From JARRPM01 sp963792815 (GTDB taxonomy: Bacteria; Pseudomonadota; Gammaproteobacteria; Pseudomonadales; Halieaceae): a stretch of DNA of 64,000 nucleotides. The DNA is taken from the NCBI GenBank assembly GCA_963792815.1, contig CAWBXR010000003.1, forward strand, positions 62,001-126,000, in the 5' to 3' direction. A program made the translations under genes and the position numbers. A model generated the notes under the pieces. That model was not told the DNA's origin. It ran no database searches and worked only from the letters and a program-made list of their open reading frames with translations. Each line of letters opens with the position of its first letter. Within the stretch, counting starts at the first letter, position 1. Of the stretch, positions 7,723 to 16,392 are shown in pieces.

Positions 7723-8332
7723 ATGGCCGGACAAGGGGATTCACAGCAGGACATCACCGCCATCCACCAGTTCTGGTTTGGCCCCCTCGACGATGCCGGC
7801 TTTGCCACGCAGGAAAAGCAAAAGCTCTGGTTCAGTGCCGACCCGCAGACCGACACCGCCATCGCCTCGCGCTTTGGCGACCTGGTCACCCGGGGGCTTG
7901 CCGGTGAACTTGAAAGCTGGGCCGGGAGCGACGGCGGGCCTGGTCGCCCTGGTGCTGCTGCTGGACCAGTTTCCCCGCAATATCTACCGCGGCACCGCCC
8001 GCGCCTTCGCCGGTGACGCCAGGGCACTGGCATTGGCCCGGCGGGCGATCGCCGCCGGCCGGCACCGCCAGTTGCCCAACATTCACCGCGTATTCCTCTA
8101 CCTCCCCCTGGAGCACTGCGAGGACCGGGCGACCCAGGACGAGTGCGTCCAGCTGTTTACCGCCCTGGCGGCCGAGACCGGGGCCGCAGCTGTGGACGGT
8201 TTTGCCCGCTACGCGGTGGCGCACCGGGACGTCATCGCCCGGTTCGGCCGTTTCCCCCATCGCAATGCCATCCTGGGCCGCATTTCCAGCCCCGAAGAAT
8301 CCGCCTACCTCGAGCGGCACGGAGGATTCTGA
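7723..8332 (+). pseudogene. DUF924 family protein, one frameshift
   Basis: The first frame encodes the DUF924 N-terminus (AIHQFWFGPLDDAGFATQE...LWFSADPQTDTAIASRFGDL...GELESWAG); a +1 shift at about 7905-7930 is needed to continue into VALVLLLDQFPRNIYRGTARAF and the rest of the family signature to ERHGGF. Rejoined length (about 200 aa) is normal for the family, which has unknown function. Start ATG 7723 follows TAGGAGG. The 3' end overlaps the opposing NUDIX gene by 28 bp. The break could be a sequencing insertion. Confidence 0.8.
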
Positions 8333-8925
8333 GGCGTACCGGGATTATCCCGTGACGCCTGGACCTCCACCTCTTCCAGCAGATAACGGGTCTGGCTCAT
8401 CTGGGCCTGCCAGACCCCGAATGTGCCCCGGTCCAGGTCGTCGTAGACCTGGCGTATGGAGTCATTCACTTCCGGATAGGCAAGCTCCTGCCAGGGGCAG
8501 TCGCCCCGGGCAAAAAAACCGCAGTCCTGGGACTCAACCCCGGGGCTGAAATCGGTTGTATCCACCGCGGCCCTGAAGCCCACGTAAACCTGGTTGATGA
8601 AAGTGATAGTGCCTGTCATGTAAAGGGACAGCCGCTGCGGCGGCAGCACTATTCCCGCCTCTTCAGACAGCTCGCGGGCCGCGCCCTGGGCGAGGGTTTC
8701 GCCGCTCTCCAGGTAACCGCCGGGAATCGCCCAGAGGCCGCGCTTGGGCTCCAGGTCACGCTTCACCCACAACAGGCGGTCGCCGCAGGTGACGAAGCAG
8801 GTCACAACCACCATGGGATGGTCGTGGCGCGGGGCGCTGCAAACCTGGCAGAACCAGTGCTTGCGCAGCTCCCCTGCCACCTGGTGCCGCTGCAGGGCGG
8901 TTCCACATTCAGGGCAATATCTCAT
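8305..8925 (-). CDS. NUDIX hydrolase with N-terminal zinc ribbon
   Basis: From the ATG at 8925 the 206-aa product opens with a zinc ribbon (Cys4, Cys7, Cys26, Cys29; YCPECG and FCQVC), then a NUDIX domain whose box reads GGYLESGETLAQGAARELSEEAG with the canonical Glu residues. Zinc-ribbon NUDIX enzymes include NADH pyrophosphatases and ADP-ribose pyrophosphatase-like proteins; the exact substrate is not clear. A GTG at 8931 is an alternative start closer to the upstream AAGGAG; the longest frame uses TTG at 8961. Confidence 0.85.
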   Translation of the reverse strand: MRYCPECGTALQRHQVAGELRKHWFCQVCSAPRHDHPMVVVTCFVTCGDRLLWVKRDLEPKRGLWAIPGGYLESGETLAQGAARELSEEAGIVLPPQRLSLYMTGTITFINQVYVGFRAAVDTTDFSPGVESQDCGFFARGDCPWQELAYPEVNDSIRQVYDDLDRGTFGVWQAQMSQTRYLLEEVEVQASRDNPGTPQNPPCRSR

Positions 8926-9035
8926 CTGCACAACGGGCGCGTCTCCTTTAATGTCAGGCAAAGTCTATCTCACTTTGCCCGAGGGGAAGCATTGCGGCTA
9001 TGCTTGCACCCCCCTTCCCTGGCCAGGAGACCGCA

Positions 9036-10319
9036 ATGGCGGACCAGAATCTTAAAGTACAGCTGTTGCTGACCGGCAACGAGATCATGAGTGGCGACAC
9101 CGTGGACTCCAACTCCGCGTTGATTGCCCGGCGCCTGGGAGAGCTGGCCATCAGCGTCTACCGCAAGGTCACGGTAGGCGACGACATGGAGTTGCTGCAA
9201 ACCGAACTGGCTGCGATGGCGGATGACGCCGACCTGCTCATCGTCAACGGCGGGCTTGGCCCCACCGTGGACGACCTCACCGCCGAGGTGCTGGCGAGGG
9301 TGACCGGGGTCGGCATCGAGGAGCACCCCCAGGCCGTGGCGCACCTGGAAGAATGGTGCGGGCGTCGCCGCCTGCCCCTGAACGCCGCCAACCTGAAGCA
9401 GGCGATGCTGCCCGCGGGCGCCGGCATTATCGACAACCCCATCGGCAGCGCGGTCGGTTTCGAGATGATGGTCGGCAACTGCCGGGTCATTTGCACCCCG
9501 GGGGTACCGGGGGAACTCGCAGCCATGCTGGACGGTATCGTCGCCGACCTGGCCCGGCGAGCGGACCTGAAACCGGAACGCAGCATCCTGCGCCTGCAGA
9601 CCTTCGGCCTGGGGGAATCCACCGCCCAGCAGATGATCAGCGACGGCATTGCGGACTGGCCCGAGGAGGTCGAGCTGGGTTTTCGGGCCGGGGCACCGCA
9701 GATGGAAATCAAGCTCAGCATCAACTCAGCTAGCGCCGCGCCTGCCCGGCTGCACTGCCGGGAACAGCTGGAGAGGCTGTTTGGCGACCATATCATCGGC
9801 GAGGGCGACATCACCCTGGCGGCCCGGGTGCTGGAACTGCTGCGTGAACGCGGCGCCACCCTCACCACGGCGGAGTCCTGCACCGGCGGCCTCATAGCAT
9901 CCATGCTGACCCGCATCCCCGGCTCTTCGGACGGTTTCCACGCCGGGTTCGTCACCTATGCCAACAGCATCAAGCACGCCGTGCTGGGCGTGGATGAACA
10001 GGTGCTGGAACGCGAGGGCGCAGTGAGTGAAACCGTGGTCAGGCAGATGGCACTGGGCGCCATGGAACGCTCCGGCGCCGACTACTCGATTGCAGTATCG
10101 GGAATTGCGGGGCCCGACGGGGGTACCGCGGACAAGCCGGTGGGCACGGTCTGGCTGGCCTGGGGCTCGAGGGACGAGCTGCACAGTTGCTGCCTGCGCT
10201 GGCCGGTGGAGCGCACCCTGTTCCAGACCATGGTGGCCGCCGCAGGCCTTGATATGATCCGCCGCGTCCTGCTGGGACTGGACTCGGAACCGCGCTATTT
10301 CAGCCAGCGCCGGGCCTAG
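9036..10319 (+). CDS. cinA: CinA family protein, nicotinamide-nucleotide amidohydrolase
   Basis: A 427-aa two-domain protein. Residues 1-170 form the MoCF-like domain (LLLTGNEIMSGDTVDSNS, LIVNGGLGPTVDDLTAEVLA), and the C-terminal 160 residues form the PncC amidase domain (TAESCTGGLIASMLT, AVSGIAGPDGG, KPVGTVWLAW). CinA deamidates nicotinamide mononucleotide to NaMN in the pyridine nucleotide salvage cycle and hydrolyses ADP-ribose. The ATG at 9036 follows CCAGGAGACC at good spacing, so the longer frame from 9000 is not used. Confidence 0.92.
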   Translation: MADQNLKVQLLLTGNEIMSGDTVDSNSALIARRLGELAISVYRKVTVGDDMELLQTELAAMADDADLLIVNGGLGPTVDDLTAEVLARVTGVGIEEHPQAVAHLEEWCGRRRLPLNAANLKQAMLPAGAGIIDNPIGSAVGFEMMVGNCRVICTPGVPGELAAMLDGIVADLARRADLKPERSILRLQTFGLGESTAQQMISDGIADWPEEVELGFRAGAPQMEIKLSINSASAAPARLHCREQLERLFGDHIIGEGDITLAARVLELLRERGATLTTAESCTGGLIASMLTRIPGSSDGFHAGFVTYANSIKHAVLGVDEQVLEREGAVSETVVRQMALGAMERSGADYSIAVSGIAGPDGGTADKPVGTVWLAWGSRDELHSCCLRWPVERTLFQTMVAAAGLDMIRRVLLGLDSEPRYFSQRRA

Positions 10320-10327
10320 CCACCCGC

Positions 10328-10796
10328 TCAGGCGTCGTCGATAACGACACCGTCCGGAGTGGCATCCTGACCGGTGCCAGACCAGGGAGTGGAACCGGGT
10401 TGAGTCGTCCACCTGGTCCTTGCCGCTGAGTACCAGGGTCTGGCCGTCCAGTTCGGCATGACGCAATTGTTCCGAGCCGGGAAAGTTAGGATTGAGGCTC
10501 TGGGTGACATAGTGGATGACGTCTCCGTCGACCACACGGTAACGGCCGGCGTAGTGGAAATACGAGCTAAACGCAGCGGCTTTCACCTTATCGGGCAGCT
10601 TGCGATAGCTCACGTCCTCGGGCAGAGGGTCGCGCCCCGGACGACTTATGGATGCACTCATCCAGCCGTCGTTACTGTAGACCAGCAGGCCCTCGGGCTC
10701 CTCGCCGTAGGGGTAGCTGAAGTCTTCACGGTCCGAGTAGCCGATAGTCCAGGACTCGAGTTGCCAGGTTCCGATAAGGTCGTCCTTGCTGATCAT
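10328..10796 (-). pseudogene. Lipocalin-like domain protein, C-terminal frameshift
   Basis: The ATG at 10796 (preceded by AAGGAG) opens MISKDDLIGTWQLESWTI, followed by YGEEPEGLLVYSNDGWMSASIS, the hallmark of the lipocalin_5 small-ligand family, through FHSLVWHR. Just after that, about 10360-10380, the frame runs on antisense into cinA, while a +1 step gives QDATPDGVVIDDA-stop at 10328, a sensible family length (about 155 aa). The function of this family is not established. The break lies in the last residues, so the product may be only mildly affected, or the break may be a sequencing insertion. Confidence 0.7.
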
Positions 10797-10816
10797 GGCG
10801 ATGCTTTTCTCCTTAC

Positions 10817-11461
10817 TCAGGGCTGTAATTGTTCGATGGTCCAACCGGCATCGTCCTGACGCCGGTACAGGAAGCGGTCGTGCAGGCGGTGCTCGCCGCC
10901 CTGCCAGAATTCGATACGTTCGGGGAGGACGCGATACCCGCCCCAGAAGTCCGGCACCGGGATTTCGCCCCGGCCAAACTTCTCCCGCAGCACCTGCACC
11001 TGCTTTTCCAGCAGCGCGCGAGCGGAAACCGGGCGGCTCTGGCGCGAGGCCCAGGCGGCAATCTGGCTCTCCCGCGGGCGGGTAATAAAATAACTGGCGG
11101 ACTCCGCCATCGACATTTTCTCCACCTTACCACTGACAATGACCTGGCGGTCGAGCTCGTTCCAGGGAAACAACAGGGATACCCGCGGATTGTGGGCGAT
11201 GGCCTGGGCCTTGGCGCTGCCGTAGTTGGTGTAGAACACAAAACCGCCATGGGACAGGCCCTTGAGCAGGACAATGCGCTGCCAGGGCAGGCCGCTGGCG
11301 TCCACGGTTGCCAGCGCCATGGCGGTGGGGTCCTTCAGACCGGCCTGTACCGCCTGTTCCAGCCAGCTTTCAAACTGGCGGATCGGGCAGTCATCCAGCA
11401 TCTCACGGCTCAGGCCGCCGGCGACGTAGTCGCGCCTGAATGTCTCGTATTGCGCTGTCAC
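10817..11461 (-). CDS. pdxH: Pyridoxamine 5'-phosphate oxidase
   Basis: A 214-aa FMN enzyme making pyridoxal 5'-phosphate from PNP/PMP. Signature segments are DPTAMALATVDASGLPWQRIVLLKG, GFVFYTNYGSAKAQ, NPRVSLLFPWNELDRQV, ESQIAAWASRQSRPV and the C-terminal PDFWGGYRVLPERIEFWQGGEHRLHDRF...RLQP-like end (EQLQP). All expected FMN and PLP contacts appear present and the length is normal. The lipocalin-like gene follows on the same strand 20 bp downstream. Confidence 0.95.
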   Translation of the reverse strand: MTAQYETFRRDYVAGGLSREMLDDCPIRQFESWLEQAVQAGLKDPTAMALATVDASGLPWQRIVLLKGLSHGGFVFYTNYGSAKAQAIAHNPRVSLLFPWNELDRQVIVSGKVEKMSMAESASYFITRPRESQIAAWASRQSRPVSARALLEKQVQVLREKFGRGEIPVPDFWGGYRVLPERIEFWQGGEHRLHDRFLYRRQDDAGWTIEQLQP

Positions 11462-11494
11462 TCCCTGCTCCTGTGCAATCGGGTAGGCGCGCCG

Positions 11495-12034
11495 CTACTG
11501 CGGGGGGAAGCGGGCGAAGATCGCCGCCGCTGCTTCCAGCCTGGCCTGTTCCGCAGCCGCGGTGCCCGGTTCGCCGGTGAGTTCCGTCTTCAGCACGGAG
11601 CGCCAGACCGACTGGTTGCGCATGGGGTCTGTCATCTCCACGCTCAGGGTTCCCTTGGAGTAGCGCTCCCCGCCGTCGACCGCCATATCACAGCCGTCGC
11701 AGTCACTGGTATCGGCCTCGACCAGGTCCCTGGTTACCAGGTACCAGCTCAGTAACAGGTCCGCCTGGGCGCTCGATGACACTACCTGAAAGCCCTTCCG
11801 GCCCAGTTCTTCCGTGAGCGCGCTGTTGATCCGCTGGATCTGGGCATCGCTCACCTGGATGGTGGCAGCATCCGTGCGGCTGGCGGGTTCAATATAGATT
11901 TTATTAACCCCGGCAAAGTTGAACTGCTGGTTGTAGGTCATGCTGGTGGTGGGTGCTGCAGGGGCACTGCTGCAGCCGCCCACCAGCGGCAGGAGTATCA
12001 GCAGGGCGATGGTCCAGGTGGTACAAAGTCTCAT
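11495..12034 (-). CDS. DUF4136 domain lipoprotein
   Basis: A 179-aa lipoprotein: MRLCTTWTIALLILLPLVGGC gives a clear signal peptide and lipobox (LVGGC). The mature part fits DUF4136 (FAGVNKIYIEPASR, INSALTEELGRKGFQVV, ADLLLSWYLV, YSKGTLSVEMTDP, SVWRSVLKTELTG, FARFPPQ at the end). The family is common in the outer-membrane lipoproteome and has no firm function. The reading frame extends upstream, but the ATG at 12034 is the only one giving a secretion signal. Confidence 0.85.
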   Translation of the reverse strand: MRLCTTWTIALLILLPLVGGCSSAPAAPTTSMTYNQQFNFAGVNKIYIEPASRTDAATIQVSDAQIQRINSALTEELGRKGFQVVSSSAQADLLLSWYLVTRDLVEADTSDCDGCDMAVDGGERYSKGTLSVEMTDPMRNQSVWRSVLKTELTGEPGTAAAEQARLEAAAAIFARFPPQ

Positions 12035-12068
12035 GCTCGGGATCCTTGTAGTCGGTGCGCCATTATAG

Positions 12069-12368
12069 TCAATCGCGGGTACTGGGATACACCGGCGCTC
12101 GCCGGCCCATGGCCGGGATCTGGGGGTAGGGATAGAAAGCCCGCCAGTCGTCGCCAAAGTCTTCAGCGTGGGTGCGGCCGAATGCCTGCCGGTAACAGTC
12201 ATCCATGGCCGCATCCACTTGCTCTGCGCTGGCCGCGCCGGTCAGCGGGGCCGCTTCCATCAGTCCCTCCGCCCGCAGGCGCAGGGACGGGGGCACGTCA
12301 TCGCCGGCGGCCAGGGCGGTGAACATTGTTTGCCAGCGGGTTTCGAGTTCACTTAAGAGCTTTGGCAT
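12069..12368 (-). CDS. Conserved-looking hypothetical protein, 99 aa
   Basis: From the ATG at 12368 the product is 99 aa, rich in charged and aromatic residues (MPKLLSELETRWQTMF, DDWRAFYPYPQIPAMGRR), without signal peptide or membrane segment. I do not recognise a domain. It is probably co-transcribed with the DUF4136 lipoprotein gene 34 bp downstream and is divergent from ggt. Confidence 0.6.
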   Translation of the reverse strand: MPKLLSELETRWQTMFTALAAGDDVPPSLRLRAEGLMEAAPLTGAASAEQVDAAMDDCYRQAFGRTHAEDFGDDWRAFYPYPQIPAMGRRAPVYPSTRD

Positions 12369-12477
12369 ATTTTTTAGACCTGGTACGTGCGTGCAACCAC
12401 AAATCCTGCACCCGAGTATGCTGTGCCCCGCAAAACAGTTAAAGTCCGGATTCACCCTTACCAGGACAATCCCCGAA

Positions 12478-14223
12478 ATGACGCGCTTGCAGCAACTGTT
12501 CCTCCCCGTTCTTGCCCTTTTCATGTTCACCGCCACCGGCGGCTGGGCCCAGGACACGGCGGTGGAGGAACCGCTGATCATCGACTTCAACGAGCGCTTC
12601 CTGCCGGTGGTGGCGCGCCACGGCATGGTGGTGGGGCCCGAGCAGCTCGCGAGCGAGATCGGCAGTCGCATCATGCAGCAGGGCGGCAATGTGGTGGACG
12701 CGGCGGTGGCAACCGGATTCGCGCTGGCGGTCACCTATCCCAGGGCGGGCAACCTCGGTGGCGGCGGTTTCATGCTGATCCACCTGGCGGACGGCAAGCG
12801 GCAGGTTTTCATCGACTACCGGGAGGTCGCCCCCGCGGCGGCCAGCCGCGATATGTTCCTGGGGGAGGACGGCAAGGAAGACCTGATGCGCGAGTATTTC
12901 AGCCTGCAGGCCTCCGGCGTTCCGGGCACGGTGGCCGGACTGCTCCACGCCCTCGAGACCTACGGCAGCATGAGCCGGGAACAGGTTCTGGCGCCGGCCA
13001 TCGCCCTGGCGGAGAATGGTATCGCGGTGTCATTTGCCCTCAACTATGAACTGGCCACCCAGGGCAAGCGCCTGCGCCAGGATCCGGAGTCGCTGCGGCT
13101 GTTCTTCAAGGCCGATGGCAGCCCCTACGAGATCGGCGAGACCTGGCGCCAGCCCGACCTCGCCTGGAGCCTGCGCCAGATTTCCAAACACGGCGCGGAC
13201 GCTTTCTACAAGGGCGAGATAGCACAGCGCATCGTGGCGGCGATGGAGTCGGGCAACGGCCTGATCACGCTGCAGGACCTGGCCGGCTACCGCGCTATCG
13301 AGCGCCCTCCCCTGCGCGGCCGCTTCCGGGAGTTCGAAATCGTGTCGGCGCCACCGCCCTCTTCCGGGGGGGTGCACATCGTCCAGATTCTCAATATGCT
13401 GGAGTCCGACGACCTGGCGGCCATGGGCCACAACAGCGCCGCCTACCTGCACCTGCTCACCGAGACCATGAAGCTGGCCTATGCTGATCGCAGCCAGTAC
13501 CTGGGCGACCCGGATTATGCGGAAGTGCCGGTCGCCCAACTGATCGACAAGGCCTACGCGACGCGCCAGCGCAAGCTGATCGACCTCGCCCGGGCCACGC
13601 CCTCGGCCACCATCAAGCCGGGACAGGTACTGCTCCCGGAAAGCAAGGACACTACCCATTACTCGGTAGCGGATGACAAGGGCAACATGGTCAGCAACAC
13701 CTACACCCTGAACGCCAGTTTCGGCTCGGCTATCGCGGTGCCGGGCACCGGCATGCTGCTCAATAACGAGATGGGGGATTTCGCCGCCAGGCCCGGCAAG
13801 CCCAACCTGTTCGGGCTGGTGCAGGGCGAGGCCAACAGTATCGAGGGCGGCAAGCGCCCACTGTCGTCGATGAGCCCCACGATTGTGCTGCGCGACGGGG
13901 CTCCCTGGCTGGCCACCGGCAGCCCCGGCGGCAGCCGCATCATCACCACCGTGCTGCAGACCCTGCTCAATGCCATGGCCTTCGACATGAATGTGGCGAC
14001 CTCCGGCATCAGCGCCCGCATCCACCACCAGTGGCTGCCCGACGAGTTACTGGCGGAGAGCGGCATCAGTCCCGACACGGTGCGACTGCTTGAGCAGATG
14101 GGGCACAAGGTGCTACTGGGAGGCAGAACCATCGGTCGCACCCAATCCATCATGCTGGAGGACGGCTGGTTGCTGGGCGCTACCGATACTCGCAGGCCCG
14201 GAGGCTGGGTGGCGGGGTACTAG
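12478..14223 (+). CDS. ggt: Gamma-glutamyltransferase
   Basis: A 581-aa periplasmic enzyme that cleaves or transfers the gamma-glutamyl group of glutathione. The ATG at 12478 gives a signal peptide ending near GGWAQ. Family landmarks are MVVGPEQLASEIG, NVVDAAVATGFALAVTYPRAGNLGGGGFML, PPPSSGGVHIVQILNML, the autoprocessing and nucleophile site DTTHYSV (Thr392, directly comparable to Thr391 of the E. coli enzyme), and the C-terminal MSPTIVLRDGAPWLATGSPGGSRI. It should mature into two subunits by cleavage before Thr392. Its stop shares the CTAG at 14220-14223 with the convergent thioesterase gene. Confidence 0.95.
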   Translation: MTRLQQLFLPVLALFMFTATGGWAQDTAVEEPLIIDFNERFLPVVARHGMVVGPEQLASEIGSRIMQQGGNVVDAAVATGFALAVTYPRAGNLGGGGFMLIHLADGKRQVFIDYREVAPAAASRDMFLGEDGKEDLMREYFSLQASGVPGTVAGLLHALETYGSMSREQVLAPAIALAENGIAVSFALNYELATQGKRLRQDPESLRLFFKADGSPYEIGETWRQPDLAWSLRQISKHGADAFYKGEIAQRIVAAMESGNGLITLQDLAGYRAIERPPLRGRFREFEIVSAPPPSSGGVHIVQILNMLESDDLAAMGHNSAAYLHLLTETMKLAYADRSQYLGDPDYAEVPVAQLIDKAYATRQRKLIDLARATPSATIKPGQVLLPESKDTTHYSVADDKGNMVSNTYTLNASFGSAIAVPGTGMLLNNEMGDFAARPGKPNLFGLVQGEANSIEGGKRPLSSMSPTIVLRDGAPWLATGSPGGSRIITTVLQTLLNAMAFDMNVATSGISARIHHQWLPDELLAESGISPDTVRLLEQMGHKVLLGGRTIGRTQSIMLEDGWLLGATDTRRPGGWVAGY

Positions 14224-15008
14224 TCTACTCGCACCTTGGCCGTCTGCCGGCTGAGGGCCACCAGCGCGCCGGTGCTGTCCCAGAATTCCCCGTCTTCCTC
14301 GATCACCCCCCGGGTGAGGTGGCGCGAGTAAAAACGCGCCTGCAGCGGCCCCGGGGCCGGCCTCGCCCTCACCTGTACCGTCAGCTCTACAGTGGGAACC
14401 CAGTGCAGGGGACCAAATATGGTGAAGACGGGCGGGGCGAAGGCATCGGCAAACATCAGCAGCGACAGTGAATCCGGCGCCGCGCCGTCCCGGTGTCGTA
14501 TCCAGCCGCAGAATTCGCCGCTGCCGTTGGGCTCGCGCCGACTGAAAACCTCTGCCCCGCTGACCAGGCGGATATCCACCCGGTCGCGGAAGAACTCGAT
14601 TTTGTCCTGGCCGCTGGGCGTACATTGCTCCCAGGAGGGGTACTGCGGTCGCGGCTTGGCGGACCAGGTCTCCCCCGCGAGACGGGACAGGTCGGTGCAG
14701 GCAGCGGTGACCTGCACTTTCAATTCCCCCTGCTGGAACATCTGCACGCTGGCGTGTGTGGTGTTGCGGCCGACACGCAGGATCTGCACCTGGCAGTCTA
14801 TGGGCCCGAGCACGGTGGGAGCGAGGTAGAAGGCGTTGACCGACAGAGGGTCGGGGTGCTCCAGGGCTTGGCTGAGGACCCGCCCCGCCACCGCCAGCAC
14901 ATAACCCCCGTTGGGCACGGCGCCGATACGCCAGCCCTCCCGCAGCTCCCCGCGCCAACGATTTTCCCCCACCTGTTCTACCGCGGTGTCCTGCGCGAAT
15001 TGGCTCAT
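14220..15008 (-). CDS. Acyl-CoA thioesterase family protein (TesB-like double hotdog)
   Basis: The ATG at 15008 follows GGAGGAAACAG and opens a 262-aa product with two hotdog halves: WRIGAVPNGGYVLAVAGRVLSQAL and NAFYLAPTVLGPIDCQVQILRVGR in the first, LLMFADAFAPPVFTIFGPLHWVPTVELTVQVRA and RFYSRHLTRGVIEEDGEFWDSTGALVALSRQTAKV in the second. Such proteins hydrolyse acyl-CoAs; the chain-length preference is unknown. The frame extends much further upstream without coding character. It is divergent from the large envelope operon starting at 15168. Confidence 0.85.
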   Translation of the reverse strand: MSQFAQDTAVEQVGENRWRGELREGWRIGAVPNGGYVLAVAGRVLSQALEHPDPLSVNAFYLAPTVLGPIDCQVQILRVGRNTTHASVQMFQQGELKVQVTAACTDLSRLAGETWSAKPRPQYPSWEQCTPSGQDKIEFFRDRVDIRLVSGAEVFSRREPNGSGEFCGWIRHRDGAAPDSLSLLMFADAFAPPVFTIFGPLHWVPTVELTVQVRARPAPGPLQARFYSRHLTRGVIEEDGEFWDSTGALVALSRQTAKVRVD

Positions 15009-15167
15009 CTGTTTCCTCCAGGCGGCAGTCAGCGCCCCAACCGGAGCGGAGTGCGGCGCAAAAAAGCGGCTATTCTGTCTGCCCCGCGCGGTAATGTATA
15101 TACTTGGCCTGTGTGCTGAGCACCAAACTGAACTCCCCGGATATGCACTGCTGCCGCGACGATTGAT

Positions 15168-16392
15168 ATGACACCGGTAACGCCTGGATCGACACTCGCT
15201 CGTCTCTTGCTCGCCGTGACACTGGTGGCCAGCCCGGTGCTGTTGGCGCAGGAAACGGATCCCGACCCAGAGGATACCGGCGTCGACCGGGCGACAGAGC
15301 GATCGCTGCTGGACGCCATCAGTCGGCTGGAATCCCGCGACGGCGCCTACTCGGCGGCCCTGCCGGAGCAAATGCTGAGCCTGGGGCTGGCCCTGCAGCA
15401 ACAGGAGCGTCACGGCGAGGCCGTCGATATATTCAAACGGGGCGTTCACCTGGCGCGTATCAACAACGGACTTTATTGCCCCGAGCAGATTCCCCTGCTG
15501 AACGGGGAAATCAGGAGTTCCATCGCGCTGGGCGAGTACGCCCGGGTAGACGAGCTACAGGAGTATCTGTATCGCGTGCAACTGCGCAGTCACGCCAGCG
15601 GCGAGCAGCGGGCCGCGGCCCTGCTGCAGCAGGCCGGCTGGCACTTCAACGCCTACCAGCTGGGCATCGGCGAACAGGGAGCTGAGCGGCTGATGGCCAT
15701 GTGGGAGCTGTACCGGCTGGCCTGGAGCGACATCAATTCCACCCTTGGAGAGACCGCACCGGAACTGCTGCCTCCCCTGTATGGGCTGTTGCGAACCCAG
15801 TACCTGATCAGTGAATACCGCTCTGCAAACGAGCCACAGGGCGGCGCTTTCCACTCGAGCTACCCGCATGTCGGACGCCAACCGCTTTTACGCCTACCGC
15901 TCGGAAAACTACGACCTGGGTCGCAGCGTGATCATGGCCATTTACAAGGTCCAGCAGGCCAACCACGGGGCCGACAGCGATGAGGCGCTGGGCGCACTCG
16001 TTGCCCTGGGTGACTGGGCCCTGTGGCACGACCAACGGGCCGATGCCACCAGAACCTACCAGCTGGCCCTGGCGGAACTTGCGCAGCGCGACGCTGCCCA
16101 ACAAGTAGACCCCGGGTTTATGGCTGAGCCAGTGCCGCTGCCGGACGTCCGGGGGCTGCACAGACTTCCGACGCCAGTGGACCCCGAGCAGGGCAATATA
16201 CTGGTAGAATTCGGCGTGGACGAGCGGGGAGAGGTGATCAACCTGGAGAAACTCGATTCAGACAGCGAGGTCGAGGATGCCGCCATCCGTCTTATGCGGG
16301 TGTTGCGCAATACGAAATTTCGTCCCCGCTTCGTGGCGGGAGAGCCGGCGGGGACAGACAAACTGGTCAGGGCATATGACATCAAACCATAG
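15168..16392 (+). pseudogene. Periplasmic TPR protein with TonB C-terminal domain, one frameshift
   Basis: First gene of the envelope operon. The first frame gives a signal peptide (LLLAVTLVASPVLLAQ) and helical TPR-like repeats (MLSLGLALQQQERHGEAVDIF); a +1 step at about 15830-15880 is required to enter RFYAYRSENYDLGRSVIMAIYKVQQ, another repeat (LVALGDWALWHDQRADATRTYQLAL), and a C-terminal TonB_C-like fold (about 16190-16390: GNILVEFGVDERGEVINLEKL, AAIRLMRVLRNTKFRPRF). There is no membrane anchor besides the cleaved signal, so this is a soluble periplasmic TonB_C module rather than a classical TonB. Rejoined length is about 407 aa. The break may be a sequencing insertion. Confidence 0.7.

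Noticed and set aside
15093..15104. TATATACT as the -10 box of the envelope operon
   Set aside because: No -35 hexamer at acceptable spacing was found, so a promoter is expected here but this site is not supported enough to list.
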